DNA of 64,000 nucleotides, from positions 1,364,001-1,428,000 of the forward strand of contig NC_016109.1 in NCBI RefSeq assembly GCF_000269985.1. Reading direction: 5' to 3'. The stretch is from Kitasatospora setae KM-6054 (GTDB lineage: Bacteria > Actinomycetota > Actinomycetes > Streptomycetales > Streptomycetaceae). The notes under the pieces are model-generated. The model made no database searches. It was not told the DNA's origin and saw nothing but the letters and a program-made list of their open reading frames with translations. The position numbers and the translations under genes are program-made. This document shows, piece by piece, positions 27,401-35,045 of this stretch. Every line of letters starts with the position of its first letter. The first letter of the stretch is position 1.

Positions 27401-28600
27401 GCCGCGCTGCGGGCGGCGGGGGCGGACGCGCTCGCCTACCTGCTGCCGCCCGGCGGCGGGCGCAACGGCGAGGCGGTGCTGGTGACCGCGGACGGGCGGG
27501 TCGAGCTGCAGCCGCTGACACTGGTCCGGGCCGGATCGCTGGGCACGGTCACCGCGTACCGCGACGCCCACCGGGCCCGGCAGGCCACCCTCGCGCTGCC
27601 GGGGCGCCATCCGGAGCGCCGGGCGGCCCGGCACCGCTGGCGGGCGGCGCTGGCCGAGCTGTGCGACTGGGCGGGGATCGCCGTCGTGCGGCCGCTGCTG
27701 CGGCACCCGGCGCTGCGCCCCGGCGGCGGGGCGCCGCCCCGGCTGGTGCTGGTGCCGTTCGGCGAGTTCGGGCGGGTGCCGTGGCACGCCGGGCTGTTGC
27801 GCAGCGGGCTGCGCGACGGCAGCCGTCCGGTGCGGGTGGCGGAGCGGGTGGTGCTCTCGTACGCCGCGTCGGCGCGGCAGTTCTGCCAGACGGTCGCGCG
27901 CGAGCGGCTGCCGCTGGACCGGCACCCGGTGATCGTCGGCGATCCGGCGCGCAACCTGCCGGGGGCCGAGATCGAGGCCGAGTACCTGCACGCCGACCAC
28001 TACCCGGACGGCACCCTGCTGGGCTACGTGCTGGGCGCGCGGGGTCCGGGCACGCCGGCCGAGGTGCTGGCGGCGCTGCCCGCGCCGGGCCGGGCCGGCG
28101 CCTCGGTGCTGCACCTGGCCTGCCACGCCCGTCCGCTCGGCCGCTCCCCGCTGGAGGCGCACCTGGAGCTGGCCCCCGTCCCCGGCGGGCCGCCGGACAG
28201 CGGGCGGCTGCCGGTCGCGGACATCCTGCGCCAGGCCCAGGGCCGTCCGCCGTCCGCGCCCGGCGGGCTGGTCGTGCTGGACGCCTGCGTCAGCGACCAC
28301 AGCGACGACGACCTCGACGAGGCGCTCACCCTCTCCACGGCGTTCCTGGCCGCCGGCGCGACCGGCGTGATCGGCTCCCGCTGGGAGGTCCAGGACGACC
28401 AGGTCGGCCTGCTGATGTACGTTCTGCACGGTCGGCTCCGCCTCGGCGAGCCCCCGGCGGAGGCGCTCCGCGCCACCCAGCTCTGGGCCCTCGACCCCGA
28501 CCGCCGCCTCCCGCCCGGCGTCCCCGACGAACTCGCCGACGCCGCAACGGGATTGGACGCCCTGGAAGCCTGGGCCGCCTTCGGCTACCAGGGCAGCTGA
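24413..28600 (+). CDS. Large TPR-like protein with C-terminal CHAT (caspase-like) domain
   Basis: At 1395 residues this is the largest protein here. Residues 1-1000 or so are helical TPR-like repeats (paired helices such as DLDAAIHHQTEAFRAAG, DLDAALRYYDEVLAHA). Residues 1000-1395 form a CHAT peptidase domain. The predicted dyad is His1238 (HLACHARP; H1234 is also near) and Cys1292 (GGLVVLDACVSDHSDDDLDEA), followed by LSTAFLAAGATGVIGSRWEVQDDQ. CHAT proteases cut partner proteins on a trigger. A Pro/Leu repeat near 905-920 separates the parts. It belongs to the kinase/FHA operon, so phosphorylation may gate it. Confidence 0.9.
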   Translation: MTAAVRELLDRGRAHLAAYEADSDPDRLDAALEVLTAGYARLARDGGPTAASAPATSAAVTAEQAAQAEFAEARALLGFAHALRHWWLRERPGFPGDPALRAAALGERAEAADLLGLAVGLLDPAAPDRTTAAAQLGLLLHARAEDTKADRPDPAARPDDLERSISALHTALGHRPADRAAHHTVDAPAAGRDEDHGPLAPDAHALLSGTLGCALADRCDRSPGTAELRAAAARLEYTLELVADRRTQLAREVRERLAVLLTTHPDTPEQRDRAIEQLEHVAADSGPDDPLRLRAALRLADLYPERAADGLARPEDAERRIDRLRDLRRLLPADDPYGATARWLLANQLALIGLRGAGTDPPAREAADALRENLAALTADDPLRPPCHAVLGSLLTALNQRDPLAHPIAEGVHHLETAVRTMAESDHGVRRADIASQLAHARLVAGQYGTDQGQVDDTIELLRELRRTPTGTAGFSQHVHASLGSAFGRRFTLSNSPQDLDAAIHHQTEAFRAAGPDDLNRVVYLQNLATSLHQRYQAGGDRQDLDAALRYYDEVLAHAATARPPEGSTEAAAAELLRADLPVLRRYRLMLAFQLALTVRDTATMGRTVEELEVLTDGLAADDPLGDLARGDLGAAMLVHAMTTGHGDRATRAIGIMVRAAEDAPAGNLYKPLLTMRAAGALAVLAVQPDFSEHRARGALDYLDRFLADTDPDSLEGIRGALMRATLLRARYRHARRPADGAAAIAAATAVRDRLRHGAPTEVLATVSGLLADLHRERLDPGDRATGRALGLAGLRETAAAALLQATAGHALTVARDTATRALQIARWCLDDHQLGAGEAEPANGPAAGPTGVPAAGAAERQAALHGAVEALELGRGLVLHASTATTDVPDQLRAAGHPELAAAWQAGPPLPPLPPLPPLSPLSPADGGAAAAAGLSGLAGSAGWEPGSLLAGVPDGALVPMPDDLRRRALTALAAAPGGPGGSGPATPPSVAEVGAALRAAGADALAYLLPPGGGRNGEAVLVTADGRVELQPLTLVRAGSLGTVTAYRDAHRARQATLALPGRHPERRAARHRWRAALAELCDWAGIAVVRPLLRHPALRPGGGAPPRLVLVPFGEFGRVPWHAGLLRSGLRDGSRPVRVAERVVLSYAASARQFCQTVARERLPLDRHPVIVGDPARNLPGAEIEAEYLHADHYPDGTLLGYVLGARGPGTPAEVLAALPAPGRAGASVLHLACHARPLGRSPLEAHLELAPVPGGPPDSGRLPVADILRQAQGRPPSAPGGLVVLDACVSDHSDDDLDEALTLSTAFLAAGATGVIGSRWEVQDDQVGLLMYVLHGRLRLGEPPAEALRATQLWALDPDRRLPPGVPDELADAATGLDALEAWAAFGYQGS

Positions 28601-28631
28601 CCGCCTCCCCCGTTCCCCGAAAGGACCCCAG

Positions 28632-29249
28632 ATGGACGCCGCCGGCCTCGCCGCCGTCATCGCCGCCGTGGTCGGCGTGCTCGGCACCCTCGCCTCCGCC
28701 GTGCTCACCCAGCGCCGCGGCGACGCCGCCCGCCGCGAGGAGCGCGAACTCACCGAGCGCACCCGGCGCGAGGACCGCGCGGAGGCCCGGCGGGCCGCGG
28801 CCCGGACCGAACTGCGGGCCAGCTACGTCGCGCTCAACACCACCGCCCGCCAGTACCTCACCGCGCTCAAGGACCAGGCGCACGCGCTGCGCCGGGAACC
28901 GCCGGACCCCGCCGCCGCCGAGGCCGCCGCCACCGCCGTGGAGACGGCCCGCGCCGAGTTCCGGCAGCGGTACGCCGAGGCGCAGATGACCGTCCCGGAC
29001 GCGGTGCTCGACCGGACCTCCCGCGCCAACCGGCGCCTCGGCGCGCTGTACGGCGCCCTGAACCGGATCGCGCACGGCACCGCCCGCCCCGGCGAGGACC
29101 TGTCGTCCTGCTTCGCCGCCGTCGACACCGCGTGGGACGGCCTCGCCGAACTGCGCCGCACCATGCGCGCCGACCTCGGCATCACCGACCCGGACGACCC
29201 GGACGGCCCGGACGGCCCGGACGGCCCGGACGGCCCGGACGAGGGCTGA
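28632..29249 (+). CDS. Membrane-anchored coiled-coil protein
   Basis: The 205 residues open with one hydrophobic segment (LAAVIAAVVGVLGTLASAVL), then a highly charged coiled coil (RREERELTERTRREDRAEARR) and a helical domain. The end is a repeat of Asp-Gly-Pro (DPDGPDGPDGPDGPDEG). The topology fits an inner-membrane anchor with a cytosolic coil. It begins 31 bp after the CHAT gene with AAAGGACCCC upstream, so it is likely the same operon. Family unknown. Confidence 0.75.
   Translation: MDAAGLAAVIAAVVGVLGTLASAVLTQRRGDAARREERELTERTRREDRAEARRAAARTELRASYVALNTTARQYLTALKDQAHALRREPPDPAAAEAAATAVETARAEFRQRYAEAQMTVPDAVLDRTSRANRRLGALYGALNRIAHGTARPGEDLSSCFAAVDTAWDGLAELRRTMRADLGITDPDDPDGPDGPDGPDGPDEG
29187..29243 (+). 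repeat. Short tandem repeat coding Asp-Gly-Pro units
   Basis: A 10-bp period (CCCGGACGGC) runs about five times at the 3' end of the preceding gene and encodes alternating DP/DG/GP. Copy number is likely variable between strains. Confidence 0.6.
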
Positions 29250-29259
29250 CGCCCGCCGC

Positions 29260-29391
29260 TTGAGCTACCCGATCGGCTGGGACGAGCCGGCCGTCAACGC
29301 CGCCGCCCGGTTCCTCAAGGACGCCCCGGAAGGGCTGCGGCAGCTGATGGACGCCGTCGACCTGCTCGCGGAGTCCCCGCGCCCGCCGTCA
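29260..29391 (+). pseudogene. Truncated RelE/ParE-type toxin fragment
   Basis: From TTG 29260 the frame reads SYPIGWDEPAVNAAARFLKD, then PEGLRQLMDAVDLLAESPRP, matching the N-terminal half of streptomycete RelE-family toxins. Afterwards the frame turns into Arg/Gly-rich noise, and the R.R..Y end of the toxin is missing. There is no antitoxin gene next to it. I infer a remnant. Confidence 0.55.
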
Positions 29392-29508
29392 TCCGGACGG
29401 AGCAGCGGCCCGGCGTGTTCCGCCGGCCGCCGCGCCCGCGCCCGGACCGGGGCCCTAGCTCGGCCCGGGCGCGGCGGCCGCGCGGCGGGCCGGAGGGCGG
29501 AGGTGGCG

Positions 29509-30108
29509 ATGACCGGGGCGAGCGGGACGAGCGGGGCGACCGGGGAGAACCGGGTGCTGGAGCGCAAGATCGACGTGTGCTTCGGCTTCGCCGACCAGAA
29601 CCGCGACGGGGTGGTCGACGCCGCCGACGTGCTGACCCTGACGGCCCGGCTGATCGCCGCCGCCGGGGTGCCGTTCGACTCGCCGAAGCCGGTCGCGATG
29701 CTCCGGGTCGGCTCCGCCTGGTGGGAGGCGCTGCGCACCGAGCTGGACGTCGACGGCGACGGCCGGATCGACCCGGACGAGTACCGGGCGGGCCTGCTCC
29801 GCCTCTCCGCCGTCCAGGCCGGCCCGCCCGGCCCGGGCGCGCTGGCCGCCGCCGAGGCGCTCTGGGCGCTCTGCGACCGCGACGACGACGGGCGGGTCAC
29901 CGCCGAGGAGTTCGCCCGCTTCCACGCCGCCCTGGGCCTGCCCCCGGGCACCGCGGGACAGACCTTCGAGCGGCTCGACCTGGACGGCGACGGCACCCTC
30001 TCGGTCGACGAACTCGCTTCCGCCCTATGGGAGTTCTGGACCAGCGACGACGCCGGCTCGCTCGGCAACTGGCTGTTCGGCGACGCGTTCCTGACCGCCG
30101 CCGACTGA
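29509..30108 (+). CDS. Four-EF-hand calcium-binding protein
   Basis: The 199 residues start at ATG 29509 behind GGCGGAGG. Four EF-hand loops are readable: DQNRDGVVDAAD (29-40, last position Asp), DVDGDGRIDPDE (80-91), DRDDDGRVTAEE (123-134) and DLDGDGTLSVDE (157-168). The spacing is that of calerythrin-like prokaryotic calmodulin relatives. No signal peptide is present, so it would sense or buffer cytosolic calcium. It follows the CHAT/kinase operon on the same strand after a toxin relic; functional linkage is plausible but unproven. Confidence 0.92.
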   Translation: MTGASGTSGATGENRVLERKIDVCFGFADQNRDGVVDAADVLTLTARLIAAAGVPFDSPKPVAMLRVGSAWWEALRTELDVDGDGRIDPDEYRAGLLRLSAVQAGPPGPGALAAAEALWALCDRDDDGRVTAEEFARFHAALGLPPGTAGQTFERLDLDGDGTLSVDELASALWEFWTSDDAGSLGNWLFGDAFLTAAD

Positions 30109-30123
30109 TGCCCCCTCAGTCGG
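30101..30123. terminator. Stem made from the stop codons of two convergent genes
   Basis: CCGACTGA (30101-30108) is the end of the EF-hand gene and TCAGTCGG (30116-30123) is the end of the convergent amidase gene. They pair perfectly around a 7-nt loop. A bidirectional terminator is possible, though the 8-bp stem is short. Confidence 0.4.
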
Positions 30124-31078
30124 TGAGGAAGGTGAACGGCTCGGTGGCGCGGTAGCGGGCGGTGACGTCGCCGACCAGGTCGGGTTGGGTGAGGTCGAGT
30201 GTGGCGGTGCGGGTGAAGTCGAGGTCGGCGAGGGTGGTCCAGACGATGTCGGGCCGGAACGAGGACTCGAAGGCGTAGACGCCGTTGCTCAGGTCGGCCA
30301 GGGTGCGCCAGCGGGTCATCGAGATGTTCGGCCGCTCCGGGTCGGGTGTCCCGGCGGGCTGCGCGGCGTTGCGCATGACGCTGAGCAGCGAGGCGTACGC
30401 CTCGGCCCGGTCGGCGGGGGCGGGCAGCCGCTCCAGGTAGTAGGAGGCCCGGACGAAGCGGTCCGCGGGCAGCGTGGTGCCGGGCAGCGGGAGGGTGCCG
30501 CCGAATCCGGCGTACTGCTTCAGGCCGCTCAACTGCTGGTCGTACGGCGGGGAGTTGGTGACCACCGCGTACTGCGGGCCGTGGTGGACGACGGGCTTGC
30601 CGTCGAGCACCTCGATCACCGCGGAGTCGCCGCCCGCGTCGTCCAGCACCAGGTGCACGGTGGAGCGGACGTGTGCGTACGGGTCCTGCTGCCCGATCAC
30701 CTGGTAGCGCCCGACCGCCTCGACGGCCTCGGCGACGCTGCCGCAGGTGTCCAGCGCGTACTGCGCCCACATCGAGGCGGCCAGGCCGGGCAGGGCGGCG
30801 TCGCGCGCGCCGAACTCGGACTCCGACAGCCACAGCACGTGCGCCGCCAGCCCCGCCTCGTTCACCCCGTCGGTGGTCGCCGCGTCGTACGCGCCCGCCA
30901 CCAGTGAGCCGTAACGCGCCTGCCAGCGGAGCGGATTGGGGGCACCGCCGGGCCCGCCGACCCGGTCGATGCCGCGGGCCAGCGCCCACAGGTTGGTGTG
31001 GAAGCTCTGCTTCCAGTCCATGTTCCGGCCCACCAGGACGGGGCCGCCGTCGACTCGCCACAGCACTCGGGTGCACAT
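30116..31078 (-). CDS. Linear amide C-N hydrolase (choloylglycine hydrolase / penicillin V acylase family)
   Basis: The protein begins MCTRVLWRVDGGPVLVGRNMDW. In this N-terminal nucleophile family Cys2 becomes the catalytic residue after Met removal, so I place the start at ATG 31078 rather than at the GTG three codons upstream. Later landmarks are DGVNEAGLAAH and AVIEVLDGKPVVHHGPQYAVVTNSP, where the family's conserved Asn lies. It would hydrolyse an amide such as an acyl-homoserine lactone, penicillin V or a bile-salt-like substrate; the natural substrate is unknown. 320 residues, no signal peptide. Confidence 0.87.
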   Translation of the reverse strand: MCTRVLWRVDGGPVLVGRNMDWKQSFHTNLWALARGIDRVGGPGGAPNPLRWQARYGSLVAGAYDAATTDGVNEAGLAAHVLWLSESEFGARDAALPGLAASMWAQYALDTCGSVAEAVEAVGRYQVIGQQDPYAHVRSTVHLVLDDAGGDSAVIEVLDGKPVVHHGPQYAVVTNSPPYDQQLSGLKQYAGFGGTLPLPGTTLPADRFVRASYYLERLPAPADRAEAYASLLSVMRNAAQPAGTPDPERPNISMTRWRTLADLSNGVYAFESSFRPDIVWTTLADLDFTRTATLDLTQPDLVGDVTARYRATEPFTFLTD

Positions 31079-31116
31079 GGCGCCCACTTTAGGGGGAAAT
31101 CGCCCGCTATGTGGGG

Positions 31117-32937
31117 TCAGGCTCCGGCGAGCATCGGCAGCGCGGCGAGGTGCTCCTCGGGGATCCCGAAGGCGTCGGTGAGGGCGGGCAGGTGCGGGGC
31201 GAGGCGGGCGGTCAGTTCGCGGCGGGCCCGTGGCAGGGCGGTGACCTGGGCGGCGGTCAGGGCGCCGCGGGCCAGCAGGAGTCCGCCGCGCGCCTCGACC
31301 TCGCCGAGCAGGAACAGCGCCTCCAGGGCCGCCAGGGCGTCCCGGGCGGCGGGGTCGGCGGTGCCCGCGCGGGCGGCGGCGAAGGCGTCGGCGGCCAGGC
31401 CGACGGTGTGGGCCTCGACCAGGGCGAGGGCGGCGTCGGAGGCGTGGTTCCAGCGGCCGAGCCCGTCACCGGCCCCGGAGCCGGAGCCGGAGCCGTCGCC
31501 GTCGCCGGTCGCCCGCAGGTCCTGGCGGGCGGCCAGGTGCCAGTGGAGTTCGGCGGCGGTGAGGGCGCGGCGCAGGAAGGCGGGGTCGGTCGTCGACTCC
31601 CGCCCGGTGGCGAGCGGGGGCTGCGCGGCGAGGTCGTGACCGAAGATCATCTCGGCGCCGGCCTTGCACCAGATCGCCAGGTTGTCGCCCTCGGCGGTGA
31701 TCGCGCCGTCGACGTTGGCGGCGTACTCGGCCAGGCCGTTGACCGGGAACAGGCCCCGGGCGCCGCAGCGTTCGCGGCTCTCGGTGACGATGTCCCGGGC
31801 CCGCCAGGTGATCCAGCCCTTGGCGACGGCCACCAGCCGTTCGGCGGCGGGGCGTTCGGCCGGGTGGTGGGTGATCCACCGCTCGGTGGCCGCCCGGTGC
31901 AGGAAGGTCATCGCGTAGGCGGCGGCCACGCAGGCGAGCAGCCGGGCGTGGTGGCTGCGGTGGGCGGCCAGCGGGACGCGCTGCCCGGCGACCGGGCCGG
32001 AGACGTGCCGGAGGTGGGCGTAGCGCACCGCGGTCGCCAGCGCCGCCCGGCAGCCGCCCAGGGTGCTGGCGCTCATGCAGAGCTTTCCGGCGGTGACCCG
32101 GCGGATGGCGTGCAGGAAGCGCTTGCGCGGGCTGCCCACCGCGCTGTCGAGGGTGCCGTCGGGCCGCAGTCGGCCGTGCGGGCCCTGGAGCAGCGCGGTG
32201 CGCGGCAGGCGGACCCGGTCGAAGGCGGTGACGCAGTGGTCGACGGGGCTGCCGATACGTTCCGGCAGGGCGGTGACGGTGATTCCGGGCCGGGTGCCGC
32301 GCTCGTCGCTGAGCGGGACGAGGAACAGGAAGACGCCGTGGTCGGTGTCGTCGACGAGCAGCCGGGCCGCCACGACCGCGCTCTTCGGGCCGCCGGCGGG
32401 GCTGGTGTTGGGCATGTACTTGGCCGCGCCGGGGTGCGGGGTGTGCAGGACGAAACCGTCGCGCTCGCGGTCGTAGCGGGCGGTGGTCTCCAGCGCGGCG
32501 GCGTCGTTGCCGTGCGCGCGCTCGGTGCACAGGAAGGTGCCGATCCGCTCCAGGGCGGTGTACGGGGCGAGGTCGCGGGGCGGGGAGACCCGGTCGTCCA
32601 GGAGGCTGCCGAGGAACAGGTTGTAGTGGATGCCGGCGACGGTGGCGGCGGCCCCGTCGACCAGCGCCAGCCACTCGTGCAGGGCCGCGAGGGCGCGCGG
32701 GTCCGCCGCGAACCAGTCGGCGGGGGAGGGCAGTTGGCCGTTCACGGCGCGCAGGCGGTCGTAGGCGTGCCGGTGGCGGTCGGCGGTGCGGGCCGCGGGG
32801 TCGTGGCGGAACAGCTCGTCCGCGACGACCTTGCGCCAGTGCTGGTGCGGGTAGTCGCCGTCGGGGCCGTCCCGGAAGAGCGCCTCGGCCAGGGCGGCGG
32901 GGTCCAGCGGGGAGGTGGAAAGAGGAGTGATCGACAC
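31117..32937 (-). CDS. Acyl-CoA oxidase/dehydrogenase family flavoprotein
   Basis: The 606 residues have the length and layout of acyl-CoA oxidases. An N-terminal helical part (residues 1-130) leads to a middle beta domain (AAKYMPNTSPAGGPKSAVVAARL, then FLFLVPLSDERG). Helical FAD-binding parts include TAGKLCMSASTLGGCRAAL and RERCGARGLFPVNGLAEY, then ITAEGDNLAIW. A C-terminal ACOX-like domain follows, with a Gly/Ser/Asp linker near 470. It should oxidise acyl-CoA thioesters to enoyl-CoA. No neighbour shows a lipid pathway. Confidence 0.88.
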   Translation of the reverse strand: MSITPLSTSPLDPAALAEALFRDGPDGDYPHQHWRKVVADELFRHDPAARTADRHRHAYDRLRAVNGQLPSPADWFAADPRALAALHEWLALVDGAAATVAGIHYNLFLGSLLDDRVSPPRDLAPYTALERIGTFLCTERAHGNDAAALETTARYDRERDGFVLHTPHPGAAKYMPNTSPAGGPKSAVVAARLLVDDTDHGVFLFLVPLSDERGTRPGITVTALPERIGSPVDHCVTAFDRVRLPRTALLQGPHGRLRPDGTLDSAVGSPRKRFLHAIRRVTAGKLCMSASTLGGCRAALATAVRYAHLRHVSGPVAGQRVPLAAHRSHHARLLACVAAAYAMTFLHRAATERWITHHPAERPAAERLVAVAKGWITWRARDIVTESRERCGARGLFPVNGLAEYAANVDGAITAEGDNLAIWCKAGAEMIFGHDLAAQPPLATGRESTTDPAFLRRALTAAELHWHLAARQDLRATGDGDGSGSGSGAGDGLGRWNHASDAALALVEAHTVGLAADAFAAARAGTADPAARDALAALEALFLLGEVEARGGLLLARGALTAAQVTALPRARRELTARLAPHLPALTDAFGIPEEHLAALPMLAGA

Positions 32938-33049
32938 GGCCTTTTCAACGAGGCCGGGCCGCCGGAGAAACGATCATGCTTGTTACCGCTGGGTTAAACG
33001 CTGGGACGGGCAGGACGGGCAGGACGGGGACGCGGGCGGGGCGTCGGCG

Positions 33050-34105
33050 TCAGTGCGGGTGCGGCTCCTCGCGGTGGACGGCGCCGTGCGGCTCGGCGCA
33101 GTGGCCGTCCGGGCGGCGCGGGGCGCCGACGGTGAGGAGTTCGGCGGCCGCGTGGTCGACCTGGAGGGTGGTGTGGGTGATGCCGTCGCGGCGGGCGAGT
33201 TCGCGCTCCAGGTCCTCGCGCACCGCGTGGCAGTCCCGGTCGGGGTCGACCAGGACGTGCGCGGACAGCGCGGTCTGGCCCGAGGTGATCTGCCAGACGT
33301 GCAGGTCGTGCACCTCGACGACGCCGGGCCTGGTCACCATCGCGTCGCCGATCGCGTCCGGGTCGACGCCGGCCGGCGCGGCCTCCAGGAAGACCCGGCC
33401 GGACTCCTTCAGCAGCCCGTACCCGGACTTCACCATCAGCACCACCACGACCAGCGAGACGATCGCGTCGGCCCGGGCGAACCCGGTGGTCATCACCACC
33501 AGCCCGGCCACCGCGGTCGCGACGAACCCGAACAGGTCGTTCAGGATGTGCTGGTAGGCGCCCTCCACGTTCAGCGAGGTGCGGTTCGCCCGCGACAGGC
33601 ACCAGGCCGCGGCCACGTTCACCGCGATGCCCGCCAGCGCCGTCCACAGCACCAGCGAACCGGTCACCTCCGGCGGGCTGACCAGCCGCTCCACCGCCTC
33701 GTACGTCAGCCAGGCGGCCAGCAGGATCAGCGACAGGCCGTTCGCCTGGGCGGAGAGGATCTCGGCGCGCTTCAGCCCGAAGGTGAACCCGCCCCGGGCC
33801 GGCCGGGCCGCCAGCCGCATCGCCACCAGCGCCAGCACGATGGACGCGGCGTCGGTCAGCATGTGCGCCGCGTCCGAGAGCAGCGCGAGCGAGCCGGCGG
33901 CCAGGCCGATGGCGACCTCGACCGCCATGAAGCCGCAGATCAGCGCGAGCGCGCTGGCCAGCCAGCGCCGGTCCGCGTCGGCCGACACGCCGTGCGCGTG
34001 CCCGTCGTGGCCCCCGCCGCCGTGCCCGCCGTGCCCGTGCCCGTCGTGCCCGTGTCCGTCCTGGTCGTGCCCGCGCTCGTGCCCGTGGTCGTGTCCCGCG
34101 CCCAT
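33050..34105 (-). CDS. Cation diffusion facilitator, zinc type (CzcD/ZitB-like)
   Basis: The 351 residues start at ATG 34105. The first 40 residues are a His/Asp/Gly-rich tail, a likely metal buffer. Six transmembrane segments follow. The metal-site pairs are in LLSDAAHMLTDAASI (HxxxD) and VEGAYQHILNDLFGF (HxxxD), as in zinc exporters. A cytosolic domain (VVEVHDLHVWQITSGQTALSAHVLVD) and another His-rich end complete it. It exports Zn2+ or a similar ion by proton antiport. A metal-responsive operator was looked for but not convincingly found. Confidence 0.93.
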   Translation of the reverse strand: MGAGHDHGHERGHDQDGHGHDGHGHGGHGGGGHDGHAHGVSADADRRWLASALALICGFMAVEVAIGLAAGSLALLSDAAHMLTDAASIVLALVAMRLAARPARGGFTFGLKRAEILSAQANGLSLILLAAWLTYEAVERLVSPPEVTGSLVLWTALAGIAVNVAAAWCLSRANRTSLNVEGAYQHILNDLFGFVATAVAGLVVMTTGFARADAIVSLVVVVLMVKSGYGLLKESGRVFLEAAPAGVDPDAIGDAMVTRPGVVEVHDLHVWQITSGQTALSAHVLVDPDRDCHAVREDLERELARRDGITHTTLQVDHAAAELLTVGAPRRPDGHCAEPHGAVHREEPHPH

Positions 34106-34515
34106 CCGTGCCCCCGCCCTGTTCCCGCTCGTCCGTTCCGCCGTTCGACGCGGGGAAGTGAAGCGCACCGCCCCGCACCTTGGCAAAGGCTGCACCGATG
34201 ACGGTTTTCAAAGGCGATAAGACCACTCTGACCTGCGACGATGCCCACCACCCCGACCCGCCGGACCCGGTCTGCGGCGCCACCCCGGCGGACGGTCGGG
34301 CCGCCGCGCCCTCGGACGGGTGAATGCGGGGCGTCCGCACGGCCCGGCCCCCGATCGGGCTAGCGACGGCCGGGGCCTCGCCGGGGCCCGGCGGGCCGCC
34401 GCCACCGGGGCGGCGGGCCGCGTCCGGCGGGCGGGGGCGGGGCGGCTCCGGTGGCGCGCGCGGCGACGGCGGACACGATGGGTGACAGTCCAAGCACTCA
34501 CCGTGAAGGAACGTG
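34106..34515. other. Divergent intergenic region between the CDF exporter and Excalibur genes
   Basis: About 410 bp. The AT-richest part, around 34190-34235, is probably the CDF promoter. A ribosome binding site, GAAGGA, lies at 34505-34510 for the Excalibur gene. No coding frame or long inverted repeat is convincing. Confidence 0.45.
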
Positions 34516-35022
34516 ATGGCCATGCGTGTTTCCGCCGTTCTCACCGCCGCCACCCTGGGCGCGGCCGTACTCGTGCCGGTCGCCTCGGCCACCTCCGCAC
34601 AGGCGCTGGCACCCGCCGCGGACGTGAAGAACTGCTCCGACTTCAAGACCCAGCCGGAGGCACAGGCGGTACTGGACGCGGACCGCTCCGACCCGAACAA
34701 CCTCGACGCCGACCACGACGGCATCGCCTGCGAGAACCTGCCCGCGGGCGCCGTCGCCTCGACCAGCGCCTCGGCATCGGCCTCGACGTCGGCCTCGGCG
34801 GCAGCGTCGGCGTCCGCTCAGACCTCCGCGTCGGCGTCCGCTCCGGCCTCGGCCGCCACGTCCGCGTCCGCGTCGACGGCCGCGGTGCCGCGCGGTGCGG
34901 TCGCGGCCGGCTACGGGCCCGCCGACCACACCCAGGCCGTCGTGGTGCTGGGCGCGCTGGCGCTGGCGGCGGGCGGAGCGGCGCTGGTCGTCCGGCGCCG
35001 TACCCGCGACAGCGGGCGCTGA
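34516..35022 (+). CDS. Secreted Excalibur-domain protein with Ser/Ala linker and membrane tail
   Basis: The 168 residues begin at ATG 34516; GAAGGA is five bases upstream. A signal peptide ([26 protein letters not shown]) is followed by an Excalibur calcium-binding module ([16 protein letters not shown], then [15 protein letters not shown]). A Ser/Ala/Thr low-complexity stretch of 60 residues leads to a hydrophobic segment ([19 protein letters not shown]) and RRRTR. The end looks like a sortase substrate but no LPxTG or LAxTG is visible, so it is probably membrane-anchored. A sortase gene follows 23 bp later. Confidence 0.85.
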   Translation: MAMRVSAVLTAATLGAAVLVPVASATSAQALAPAADVKNCSDFKTQPEAQAVLDADRSDPNNLDADHDGIACENLPAGAVASTSASASASTSASAAASASAQTSASASAPASAATSASASTAAVPRGAVAAGYGPADHTQAVVVLGALALAAGGAALVVRRRTRDSGR

Positions 35023-35045
35023 GCCGGGTTCCGGGGAGGGGCGGC

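Noticed and set aside
23066..28762. A 1898-codon open frame on the minus strand, antisense to the kinase and CHAT genes
   Set aside because: It is a by-product of GC-rich third positions: the composition is Arg/Gly/Pro-rich, no domain is recognisable, and the sense strand carries the coherent kinase and CHAT proteins.
34140..34240. Possible Zur-type operator before the zinc exporter gene
   Set aside because: One half-site-like TGAAAAC is present but no palindromic second half was found, and Zur would be expected at uptake rather than export genes.
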